Below, one piece after another: positions 1 through 8,400 of a DNA stretch of 26,558 nucleotides (the stretch's first letter is position 1; every line of letters starts with the position of its first letter). The translations under genes and the position numbers were made by a program. The notes under the pieces were generated by a model. The model was not told the DNA's origin. It saw only the letters and a list, made by a program, of their open reading frames with translations, and searched no databases. Source of the DNA: JBGPJM01 sp041485385 (GTDB taxonomy: Bacteria; Planctomycetota; Phycisphaerae; Phycisphaerales; UBA1924); assembly GCA_041485385.1 (NCBI GenBank), contig JBGPJM010000047.1, positions 1-26,558 of the forward strand, in the 5' to 3' direction.

Positions 1-2238
1 CAACCGCAGCGCCCCGACCGGATCGACTCGGGCGCTCCAACCCGGCTCCAGAACCAGCGCGCCGTGCGCTTCGAAGATGAGCGCGGGTCCGTCGACGACG
101 GCGCCGACCCGGAGACTGCCCCGATCGAGCGAGGGGACCATCCGCCATCTGGCGAAGTATGCGCAGCGCGGCGACGACGCGATGGCACCGCCCGACCCGG
201 CCTCGGGCGGCGCGCCGGCGAAAACCGGCCCCGCGTCCTCTGCCGCAAGCTCCGACGCGATGACCCGCACCCAGACCACTTCGATCTCATCGATCTTCCG
301 CGGTGGGTGGCCGTACACGGCGCCGTATCTCTCGAGGAAGTGCATCTTGAGATCACCCGAGTACTCAACCTCGAGCGCCGAATCCTGTCCGCGCAGCCGA
401 AGTCCGACGATGGCCCGGGGTTCGGCAACATCGCCGCCCCCCAGTCCCTTGACCTTGCTGTGCGCCGCGCTGCTGAGTGCTTCTATCAGATGTGCGAGGC
501 CCCTCCTGGCGCTCGCATCGCCAAGCGGGCAGAGCATCTGCAGCCGCACATCCCCCTCGATGCCCGCCGCCCCGAGCCCCACGGCGCTCAGAACGCCAGC
601 CTCCGCCGGCACCAGAATCGACGTGATCCCAAGCCTTTCGGCCACGGCGCACGCGTGCTGCCCGCCGGCCCCGCCGAACGCCACCAGCGTGTACTCCCGC
701 GGGTCGTACCCGGCCCGCGTCGAAACCCGCCTGATCGCGCCCGCCATCCGCTCCGCCGCGATGTCGAGGAAACCCTCGAGCAGCGCATCGTTGGCGCCGT
801 CCTCGGGGCGCTCCGCGCCGGGTATCCTCCCGCGGACAGCTTGCAGCGCAGCCCAAGCGGCCCCTTCGTCGATCGGGATCGGCATCCGGACCGGGTCCAG
901 CCGCCCCAGCAGCAGGTTCACGTCCGTGAGCGTGAGCGGCCCGCCCGCGCCGTAGCACGCCGGACCCGGCGCGGCCCCCGCGCTCTCCGGCCCGACCGTC
1001 GGCCGCACACCATCGAACCCGCAGATCGATCCGCCGCCGGCCGCGACGGTCTCCACGGCCACAGCCGGCGTCACGAGGTGCGCGTCCCCCACGGTGTGCT
1101 CGTACACGTAATCCAGCCCTCCCGAGGACTCGTTGCCCGCGCGCACCTCGATCCGGGCCACGTCGGTGCTCGTGCCGCCCATGTCGAAGCTGATCGCCCT
1201 CGCGACATCGCTCCGCCTTGCCGCCTGACGTGCCCCGACGACGCCGCCCGCCGGCCCGCTCAGCAGGCTGTCCTTCGCGCGAAAGGCGGCCGCGTCAACA
1301 AGCCCCCCGCTGCTGCTGAGCACGCGCAGCCCGCTCCCCCCCAAACCGCGTCGGATGCTCTCGAGATACCCCTCGATCACCGGCGCGAGGTAGGCGTCCA
1401 CCACCGCCGTCTCCGCCCGGGGCACGATCTTGATGAACGGCGCGACCTCGTGGGAGCACGACACGTGCGTGAAGCCCAGCCCACGCAGCGACGCCGCGAC
1501 GCGCCGCTCGTGCTCGGGGTGCCGGTCCGCGTGCAGCAACGCCACCGCGGCCACGCGGACGCCGGCCCTCAGCAGGCCGCGCCCTCGCTCCTCCAGCAAC
1601 GCGAGCGAAAGCGGGCGGAGCACCGACCCATCGGCCGCGACCCGCTCGTCGACCTCCACCGCCGCTTCGTACAGCACCCGCGGCTTGACCACGTTCAGCG
1701 CGAAAAGATCCGGCCGCTGCTGCGTCCCGATCTCCAGAAGATCGCCGAATCCGCGCGTCACGAAGAGCGCCATCCGCGCACCGGTCCGCGTGAGAAGCGC
1801 GTTGGTGCCCCGTGTCGTGGCCAGTCGCATCTCCATCGGCGGCAGGCCGACCCCGGCGGGCGTGCCCGTCAGCAGGCGCGCCGCAAGGAGCGGCGCCACC
1901 TCCGGGCTCACCACCTCGATCGGCACGCCCACCGGCAGGGCGACCTCGCGGGCCAGCATGATCAACGATTCCGCCGCGTCGAACCCCTGGATCTCCGCCC
2001 CATCGCCATCGCCCAGCGCCCGGAAGGCCCACCCTCGCACCAGATTGTCCACCGCTCCCCACTCCTGCCGCACCCGCACCCGCGCCCCCTCGACCGCCGC
2101 CACCGTTCCTCGCAGGGCGCTGGTGCTGAGCACCTTGACCCGTCCAATGTCGCCGCGCGGCGACACCGCCACCGCGTCGGTGAAGGTCCCGCCCGTGTCG
2201 ATCCAGATCCGCCATGCGCCTTGGGCTCGCTGGTCCAT
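1..2238 (-). CDS. Hydantoinase A / 5-oxoprolinase family protein, N-terminal part (runs off left edge)
   Basis: This gene opens with ATG at 2238 and stays open for 746 codons to the window edge, so the C-terminus is missing. The family hydrolyses 5-oxoproline or hydantoins with ATP in the cytoplasm. Visible signatures are the phosphate-binding DTGGTFTD at residues 14-21, the TTRGTNALL segment, LSSSGGLVDA, LSGPAGGVVGA, SFDMGGTSTDV, an AGGGSI turn, GPESAGAAPGPACYG and a closing VDGPALIFE...PGWSARVD segment that normally ends the HyuA module. HyuA alone is about 680-750 residues, so the edge lies near the end of this half; a fused or adjacent HyuB half is expected to the left. No good Shine-Dalgarno is visible. 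It is divergent from the PDZ lipoprotein gene. The family is clear; the exact substrate cannot be told. Confidence 0.9.
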   Translation of the reverse strand, partial: MDQRAQGAWRIWIDTGGTFTDAVAVSPRGDIGRVKVLSTSALRGTVAAVEGARVRVRQEWGAVDNLVRGWAFRALGDGDGAEIQGFDAAESLIMLAREVALPVGVPIEVVSPEVAPLLAARLLTGTPAGVGLPPMEMRLATTRGTNALLTRTGARMALFVTRGFGDLLEIGTQQRPDLFALNVVKPRVLYEAAVEVDERVAADGSVLRPLSLALLEERGRGLLRAGVRVAAVALLHADRHPEHERRVAASLRGLGFTHVSCSHEVAPFIKIVPRAETAVVDAYLAPVIEGYLESIRRGLGGSGLRVLSSSGGLVDAAAFRAKDSLLSGPAGGVVGARQAARRSDVARAISFDMGGTSTDVARIEVRAGNESSGGLDYVYEHTVGDAHLVTPAVAVETVAAGGGSICGFDGVRPTVGPESAGAAPGPACYGAGGPLTLTDVNLLLGRLDPVRMPIPIDEGAAWAALQAVRGRIPGAERPEDGANDALLEGFLDIAAERMAGAIRRVSTRAGYDPREYTLVAFGGAGGQHACAVAERLGITSILVPAEAGVLSAVGLGAAGIEGDVRLQMLCPLGDASARRGLAHLIEALSSAAHSKVKGLGGGDVAEPRAIVGLRLRGQDSALEVEYSGDLKMHFLERYGAVYGHPPRKIDEIEVVWVRVIASELAAEDAGPVFAGAPPEAGSGGAIASSPRCAYFARWRMVPSLDRGSLRVGAVVDGPALIFEAHGALVLEPGWSARVDPVGALRL

Positions 2239-2358
2239 GCAGGTCCAAGCGTACCGCGTCGCCGCGGTCCGGCGGACGTGCCGGGCGCCTTGCCTCCCAG
2301 TTCGTCCGAGCGCCGTAGACTCCTCACTCCATTCGCACCCCCGAACGGGAACACCGCC

Positions 2359-2835
2359 ATGACCAACCGCCTCGCCCTCATCGTCCTGCTCGCCGCCACG
2401 GCCGCTGCGCTGACCGCCTGCAAGTCCGAGCCGCCCCCGCCCGCACCGGCGAACGCCCCCAATCCGCCGCCGCCACCCAGGCCGACTCCCCTTCCGCCGC
2501 CGCCCTCACCCGGAAAGTCCGTCGCGGCAACGAACACCGACGAGCCGATCACACGCGACTCCGCGCGAATCCAGTTCGGCATCGCGCCCGGCGACTACGA
2601 CGACCCCGCCAAGGGCGTCCTCGTCGGCGATGTCATCCCCGGCACCAGCGCGGCGGACGCGGGTATCAAGGAAAACGATCGCCTGATGACGTGGAACGGC
2701 ACGGAGATCAAGGATGTGCGTGATTGGATGCGGCTGATGTCCGTCCACAAGCCTGGGGACGTCGTCGAGGTCGGCGTCCTCCGCGAGGGCAAGACCATCC
2801 CCGTGAGGGTCACACTCAAGGCCCGCAAGGATTGA
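2359..2835 (+). CDS. PDZ-domain lipoprotein
   Basis: The 158-residue protein starts with a short basic stretch, a hydrophobic segment and the lipobox LTAC followed by Lys, so it should be lipidated at Cys20 or thereabouts and anchored in a membrane facing the periplasm. Next comes a Pro/Ala-rich linker with long proline runs. The C-terminal ~90 residues form a PDZ domain, with GVLVGDVIPGTSAADAGI and the KENDRLMTWNGTEI segment typical of PDZ domains in HtrA and related proteins. No protease domain is present, so it is probably an adaptor or binding protein. ATG at 2359 is chosen because it begins the signal peptide; the frame is open far upstream only as antisense of the hydantoinase gene. A TAGACT hexamer at 2316-2321 may be its -10 element, but no -35 is convincing. 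Confidence 0.85.
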   Translation: MTNRLALIVLLAATAAALTACKSEPPPPAPANAPNPPPPPRPTPLPPPPSPGKSVAATNTDEPITRDSARIQFGIAPGDYDDPAKGVLVGDVIPGTSAADAGIKENDRLMTWNGTEIKDVRDWMRLMSVHKPGDVVEVGVLREGKTIPVRVTLKARKD

Positions 2836-2893
2836 CATGACCGTCTCGCCGGTCCCTGGCCAGTGCTCGCCGAGCACGATCGCGCTCCGCCGC

Positions 2894-3094
2894 CTACTCC
2901 TGGTCCCGGTCCTCCTCGTTCCCGATCGCCTGCGCCCTTCTCTCGAGTTCGTCCAGCCTCTTCCGCATCTCCTGCGATCGCCGGTTCATCTCCGCGACCT
3001 CCGCTGACAACTCATCGACCTTGCGCTCGAGAAAGGCCGCGTGCTCCTCGAGGCGCGTCAACCGCCCGGCCTGGTTCGTTCCATCAGTCGCCAT
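2894..3094 (-). CDS. slyX: SlyX-like coiled-coil protein
   Basis: This is a 66-residue, highly charged protein with an uninterrupted heptad pattern (RLTRLEEHAAFLERKVDELS, then further E/R/L heptads). It matches the SlyX family in length (about 65-75 residues) and in its N-terminal RLxxLE...AFxE pattern. The cellular role of SlyX is not firmly established. The gene is divergent from the PagL-like gene, with 35 bp between the start codons. A TAGCAT hexamer lies 5 bases before the ATG, which would give a nearly leaderless mRNA if it is the -10 element; no matching -35 is seen. Any short coiled coil could resemble SlyX, so the symbol is tentative. Confidence 0.65.
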   Translation of the reverse strand: MATDGTNQAGRLTRLEEHAAFLERKVDELSAEVAEMNRRSQEMRKRLDELERRAQAIGNEEDRDQE

Positions 3095-3129
3095 GTGCGA
3101 TGCTAGCCCGCGTGTTGTACGCTTTGCCG

Positions 3130-3822
3130 ATGCATACCCGACACCTGCTCATCGCCGCACTCACCGCCGTCTGCCCGCTCGCTCCCGCGATGGCCGACGA
3201 CGGGACACCCGCGGTCGCGTCGCCGGGTCCGATCCTGCTGGACACGGCCGCGGCGTTCCGCGACCCACAGCCGTCGCATCCGGCCCCTCAACCCGGCGGA
3301 CAGTCGCCCGGCCCCTCGATCGACAAGCCGACCCACAAGCCGTACGGGAGCGCCGGGTCGGAATGGCTGTCCTTCGGCCTGGGCTACGCCAACGACTTCT
3401 CCTCCGATCAGGCCGCGGAGGTCCACGCCGCGTACAGCCGCTTCCTCGGCGATGAGCTCGAGTTCTGCGTAGAACTCACCGGCTGGTACTTCGACCAGAC
3501 GGGGGACAACGCCGCCGGGCTCAACCCGAGCATCAACTTCCGCTGGCATTGCTTCCACGATGAGCAGTTCGACTGGTCGATCTACGGCGAGGTCGGAATC
3601 GGCGTGCTCCTCGCCTCCGACAACGTCCCCGACATGGGCACGGGCTTCGACTTTACCCCCCGCGCCGGCGCGGGCTTCACCAAAGCCCTCTCGAGCGACG
3701 GCACGCGCCTGCAGATCGGTGCGCGCTGGGCGCACATATCGAATGGGCGAATCGAGGGGGACGCACGCAACCCCGGTCGCGACTCGCTCATGATCTACGC
3801 CGGGATCATCATCCCGTTCTGA
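3130..3822 (+). CDS. PagL-like acyloxyacyl hydrolase (lipid A 3-O-deacylase family)
   Basis: The 230-residue protein has a cleavable signal peptide (MHTRHLLIAALTAV...APAMA) and a Pro-rich linker. The rest alternates in short amphipathic strands and ends in Phe, as outer-membrane beta-barrels do. Near the C-terminus WAHISNGRI carries the H-x-S-N motif that holds the catalytic His and Ser of PagL; the usual third acidic residue may be the Asp of NPGRDS. PagL enzymes remove a 3-O acyl chain from lipid A in the outer membrane. ATG at 3130 is chosen because it starts the signal peptide; a start at 3100 would add ten residues. TACGCT at 3118-3123 lies 6 bases before this ATG. The family call is good; activity on lipid A is inferred. 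Confidence 0.75.
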   Translation: MHTRHLLIAALTAVCPLAPAMADDGTPAVASPGPILLDTAAAFRDPQPSHPAPQPGGQSPGPSIDKPTHKPYGSAGSEWLSFGLGYANDFSSDQAAEVHAAYSRFLGDELEFCVELTGWYFDQTGDNAAGLNPSINFRWHCFHDEQFDWSIYGEVGIGVLLASDNVPDMGTGFDFTPRAGAGFTKALSSDGTRLQIGARWAHISNGRIEGDARNPGRDSLMIYAGIIIPF

Positions 3823-3833
3823 ACGCCCTCCCC

Positions 3834-3892
3834 GACGCACGCACGGTCCCTGGCTCCCCATTGGTCCATCGATCCGTGCCCGGGCGTGCGTC
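3834..3892. repeat. Inverted repeat between convergent genes, possible bidirectional terminator
   Basis: A perfect 9-bp inverted repeat (GACGCACGC at 3834-3842, GCGTGCGTC at 3884-3892) plus an inner ACGG/CCGT pair lies between the stop codons of the convergent PagL-like and diguanylate cyclase genes. The loop is long (about 30-40 nt) and no T-run follows on either strand, so it is at best a weak, factor-assisted terminator. Confidence 0.25.
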
Positions 3893-4872
3893 TACCCGGC
3901 CTTGGCCAGGTTCCCCTGCTTCGGTACCGGCCCCGCGGCCGAGCCGCCGCTTGCCGGATTCCCCATCACGTCGGTCGACACGACCCGGTCGCGCCCCTGG
4001 TGCTTCGCGGCGTAGAGACTACGGTCCGCCGCCTCGATCCACTGTTCCGGCGGAAGGGCGGCCTGCCCCTGCGCGGTCCCGGCGAGACCGATCGAAACGG
4101 TCACCGGAGTTTCCGGATGCCTCGCCCACATGACCTTCGCCAGCGACGAGCGGATCCGTTCCGCGAGCGTGATCGCGTCGGCGGGCGACGTGTTGGGCAT
4201 GATCAACGCGAACTCCTCGCCGCCATACCTGCATGGCACGTCCGTCTCGCGGCACTCCCGCTGGAGGATCTGGGCGAGCCCTTGCAGGACCTCGTCCCCC
4301 GCCGGGTGGCCGTAGGTGTCGTTGATCCGTTTGAAAAGATCCACGTCGAGCATCGCCAGGGAGAGCGGGTGCTTGTAGCGCTTGCACTCGGCGACCTTCT
4401 CGACCCAGCGTTTGTTGAAGTGTGCCCGGTTGCCCAGGCCGGTCAGGCCGTCCACGTCGGCGCGGTCCGCGAGGAGCCGGAGCAGGCGGTCGGTGCGGAG
4501 CGAAGCGCGGAGACGGGCCCGAAGCTCGGCGAGGTCGCACGGCTTGGTGACGTAGTCGGTTGCGCCCAGGTCGAACGCCGTGACCTTGTCCTCCGACCCG
4601 GCCAGGCCGGAGAGCACGATCACCGGCACGCTGTGCGTCGCCTGGTTGTCCTTGAGCTGCCGCAGCACCTCGAAACCGTCCATGCCGGGCATTTGCAGAT
4701 CGAGCAGGATGGTCGCGGGGGCCTGGCTCTTGGCCGCCGCGAGGGCATCGGCACCCTTTGTGAACGTCCGCAGGGCGATGTTCTCGTGGCGCAGGCGCGC
4801 CGTGAGCAGTCGGTGCACGTCGACCGAGTCGTCAACCAGGAATACCACGGGCTTGGTTTCGTCGGCGGGCAC
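3892..4872 (-). CDS. Response regulator with receiver and GGDEF (diguanylate cyclase) domains
   Basis: The protein makes c-di-GMP from GTP in the cytoplasm under phosphorelay control. Numbering from the GTG at 4872 (326 residues), residues 8-125 are a CheY-like receiver with the acidic pair D14-D15, phosphoacceptor D58 in LLDLQMPG and K110 in YVTKP. Residues 140-300 are a GGDEF domain with the active-site GGEEF at 217-221. An I-site, R-E-T-D at 208-211, lies exactly five residues before it, so product inhibition is expected. No DNA-binding domain is present. The frame also allows a TTG start at 4956 that overlaps the hpt gene by 25 bp; GTG at 4872 is preferred because it sits just before the receiver and is preceded by GAGG, but this is uncertain. 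It is the downstream gene of the hpt pair. Confidence 0.9.
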   Translation of the reverse strand: MPADETKPVVFLVDDSVDVHRLLTARLRHENIALRTFTKGADALAAAKSQAPATILLDLQMPGMDGFEVLRQLKDNQATHSVPVIVLSGLAGSEDKVTAFDLGATDYVTKPCDLAELRARLRASLRTDRLLRLLADRADVDGLTGLGNRAHFNKRWVEKVAECKRYKHPLSLAMLDVDLFKRINDTYGHPAGDEVLQGLAQILQRECRETDVPCRYGGEEFALIMPNTSPADAITLAERIRSSLAKVMWARHPETPVTVSIGLAGTAQGQAALPPEQWIEAADRSLYAAKHQGRDRVVSTDVMGNPASGGSAAGPVPKQGNLAKAG

Positions 4873-4931
4873 TGTAGAGCAGACCTCGGAGGGTTGATCG
4901 ATCTGGTAAGACTGACGGGGCCGATAACCGA

Positions 4932-5294
4932 TTACTTCACGGTGACGGACCGGCAAAGCTCGGACAGTTCGTTGAACTGCCTGCGGAGCGAGTCCATCTC
5001 GGCCGCGGATTGACCGCCGAGGACGGACTTAAGAGCCTGCTCGAGCGCGGCGGCGGCGGAGCTGACGGCCGGATAGCCGTACCCACCGCCCGCGCCCTTC
5101 AGCTGATGTGCGGCACGCTTGAGCGCTTGCAAGTCGTTGTTGTTCCATGAGTTGTGCATCTGCTCCAAGCGGCCGGGCATCTCCTGCACGAAGAGCTCGA
5201 CGATCTCGAGCATCTCCGGATCGGAGGCGAACTCGCTCTTGAGCGGCACGCGCGGCCGGGGAGAATCGGGGGAAGCAAACGGATCGATTGGCAT
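4932..5294 (-). CDS. Hpt (histidine phosphotransfer) domain protein
   Basis: This 120-residue single-domain protein carries the Hpt signature AAHQLKGAGG, with the phosphorylatable His at residue 63, in an all-helical domain (LFVQEMPGRLEQM before it, ALEQALKS after it). Such proteins shuttle phosphoryl groups between receiver domains. It lies immediately upstream of a receiver-GGDEF gene on the same strand, 59 bp apart or overlapping depending on the downstream start, so the two probably form a relay: Hpt-His to receiver-Asp, controlling c-di-GMP synthesis. No sensor kinase is adjacent; it must be elsewhere. A GGAG precedes the ATG by 9 bases. The 180 bp upstream, to the end of the glycosidase gene, holds no other gene. 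Confidence 0.9.
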   Translation of the reverse strand: MPIDPFASPDSPRPRVPLKSEFASDPEMLEIVELFVQEMPGRLEQMHNSWNNNDLQALKRAAHQLKGAGGGYGYPAVSSAAAALEQALKSVLGGQSAAEMDSLRRQFNELSELCRSVTVK

Positions 5295-5474
5295 GACGAA
5301 GAGCTCCGGGAGATCCGGATCGACAGATTCCCGGTCTGAGTTGACCGCAAGAGGAAGGGAGGGAGGATCGGCTCAAGGCGCCAACAGCGCCGTTCGGGCC
5401 TACGGGATGGCTAGGGCGTGCCAGCTTCGCGAGCCTCGGAGCGAGGCATCGTCCCCGAATCGAGGCGTGCGTCG

Positions 5475-8400
5475 TCAACGCGAGGCTTGAATAACTCGGA
5501 GCCGCAATGTCGCCTCGATCCGCTCCCCGGCCTTCACGAGCCGCCCCTTGCCGTAGTTACTTTCCCATTCCCCCAGGCCGGCCCCGGTGCCGCCGTACCA
5601 GTCGCTCACGTGCAGCGCGATGCGGTCGGTCTCGACGGTCGCCCGCGCGTGCTGCCGGCCGTCCGACAGCACCCCTACGCCGGCGCCGCTGGGGCACCGC
5701 AAGGTGGCCCAGTTGATGTTTCGCTTCGTGCTGCGGAAATCGTTCGAGCCGAGCGGCGAGTTGTCCTGTGCCCAGGGCCAGCGCGGCGGCAGGTTGGCCG
5801 GATGATCGACCACGGCCCGGGCGACGCCGTGCGGGCGGCCGATGTGGTCCTCGGGATAGACGCTCCACTCGGCCCGGCGCGACCATTCGAGCCGGTTGCA
5901 CGCTCGCGGGGCCGCGAGCCGGAACCCGATTTCGCGGGCCCAGAGGTCGGGCCCGGCGTATTCGAACGAAGCACTGGCGGTAATCTCTCCCGCGGGCGTG
6001 ATGAGCAGTTCGTAGCGCCCGGCCAAGCGGTCGTAGGCCCCGGCGACTCGGACGCGGACGTTGTCGCCCTCGGCCCGGACGTCGGTCTCCCGCACGCGCC
6101 AGGTCGTGCGGTCGGGCAGGTCGACGAAGGGCTGGCCGCTCTGGAGCAGGTGGATCGCCGGCAGTTCTACCAGCAGAGGCTCGCCGAAGGCGACGCAGCG
6201 CCGGAGGCGGCCGCTGTCCCGATCGATGGCCAGCTCGAACTGCCCGCCGATGACCCGCGTGGCGTGCCCGGCGAGCGTGTGCTCGTCGCGGATCCGCAGC
6301 GGCGACGCGGCGATGGGCTCGCCGGGCGGCGCATCGATCCCCTCCGGCCCCAGCGGCAGGCGGAACTGATCGACCACCATCCCGGTGGCGTTCGTGAAGG
6401 TGAGCGAGAGCACGTCGCCGGCCCGCGTCGCTCGGCGGGGCACGACATGGATCTCGCCGGCGCACCTGGCCGGGATCGAGGGCCCGGCGGGGCCGGCGGA
6501 TGAGGGCGCGCCTGTTATCGTCGCGACGCCCTGCTCGTCGCCGATCCGCCATTCGATCTTCAGCTCGGCCAAGTCGGTAAAGTCGTACTGGTTCTCGACC
6601 GGTACCCGGATTTCTCCGCCCACCGGTGGAACGTCCACTGGCTGCTCGCTGACCCGGACGGGAGAGTGCAGCTTCCTGGTGATCCAGCACTCGGGCTTGG
6701 GCCGGCGCCAGCCGTCGACCAGGCCCCACGGCGCATCGCCGACCAGGCCGCGGCCGGGCATGCCGTACTGCTCCTCGATGAAATTGCAGCGCGTGCCGCG
6801 CCGGCCGTACTCGAGCCCGCGCCCGGGTACGCAGAAGATGTCGTCGGACCACGCCCAGATCATCGAGCCGTGCGTCGCGCGGCTGTGCATCATCCGGTCG
6901 TAGATCGCCGGCAGCGGCTGGGCGTAGTAGTCGCGGATGCCCGGGTCGAGCCACAGCTCGCTCGCATCGCCCCAGATGCCCTGGAACGGGGCGAAGCTCT
7001 CGTCGAACAGGAGCGGCCGGTCCAGCTGCTCGTTCTCGTCGATCCGCGAAACAGTGATCGGATTGTGGTGCGTCGCCAGGTCGAGCCAGGCGCTGGTCGC
7101 GGCGCCGAGGGGGCGGGACGGATCGGCGGCGTGCACCCAGTCGCGGCTGAGCTCGAAGCCGCGCCCGAACTGGCTTTCGTTGCAGAGGGACCACATGAAG
7201 ACGGACGGGTGGTTGCGGTCGCGCGCCAGCAACTCGGCGGTTAGTTGCAGGATATGCGGCGCCAGCCGCAGGTCGTCCGAGACGCCGACCCAGCAGAACG
7301 GGGCCTCGTCCTCCACGTACAGCCCCAGCTCATCGGCGATGTCGAGGAGCTCGGGGATGGGCGGATAGTGAGAGGTGCGGACGGCATTGAGATTCGCCTC
7401 CTTCATCAGCGACAGATCCCGGCGCGTGAGCTCCGGCGTCACGGCGCGCCCCAGGAGCGGGTCCGAATCGTGATGGCACGTGCCGCGGATCTTGACCGGC
7501 CGCCCGTTGATCAGGAGCTGTGGGCCGCGGACCAGCGTCTGGCGGAAACCGATCCGCTGCGGCAGTTGCTGGAGGACGGTCTGGCCGTCGCGGAGCTCCA
7601 GGGTGAGCAAGTAGAGGTTGGGGTGCTCGGCGTCCCAGGAGCGCGGCGTCTGAACCGGGATCGAGAAGGCCACATCCGTGCGTTCCCAGGCCCCTGCCTT
7701 GAGGTCGATCGGCGGTTCGTGGAGTTCGATCGGCGCGCCGTCGAGATCGGTCAGACGGAATCGCAGTGAACCGGCGCGGAGCGGCTTGTCGGACTCGTTG
7801 ACGATTCCCACCCGGCCCGTCAGCGTCGCGTTGCGGAACTCCGAGTCGAAATCGGCCTGCAGCGAGACGAGCCCGATGTGCGCCTCGGGCACCCGCAGCA
7901 GCCAGACCCGGCGGATGATGCCGCCGAGCGGAAAGTCGGCGTACGAGCTCATCTGATCCAGCGAATCGCTGGTCACCGTGTACTCGACGACGCGCACCGC
8001 GAGGATGTTCTCGTCGGGGTGGATTACTTCGGTGATGTCGCACTCGAAAGGCGTCGCCCCGCCCTCGTGGACCGCCACACGCTCCCCGTTCAACCACACC
8101 TGCGCCCCGCTGTAGACGCCGTCGAAGACGAGCTTGAGCCGCCCGCCTGCGGCCGGCGCCGCGAACCGCGTGCGGTAGCCACCGACGCCGTCAATGGGGT
8201 GAAAGCCCTGCATCTCCCAGTGCGCCGGAACGTCGATCGGCGACCACCCGGCGTCGTCGAAGCCCGGCCGCTGGAATCCCTCCGGCGGATCCGGCGCGAA
8301 GCGCCACGGCCCTGCCAGCGGCGCGGCCGCGGGGTCGACCGGGCGGGGCGTGAGGCCGTACTGGAACTCGCACGCATCGGCGCTGGTCCGGGTCGTCGTG

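Noticed and set aside
1295..2248. 317-codon minus-strand open frame overlapping the hydantoinase A start
   Set aside because: It is a different frame of the same strand; the frame from 2238 carries all family motifs.
64..2835. 923-codon plus-strand open frame
   Set aside because: Its first ~765 codons are antisense to the clear hydantoinase A gene and read as Arg/Pro/His-rich nonsense. Only the last 158 codons, from 2359, are a real gene (PDZ lipoprotein).
5433..5447. GCCTCG-GAG-CGAGGC hairpin after the GH2 gene
   Set aside because: The 6-bp stem is not followed by a T-run on the minus strand, so terminator function is not supported.
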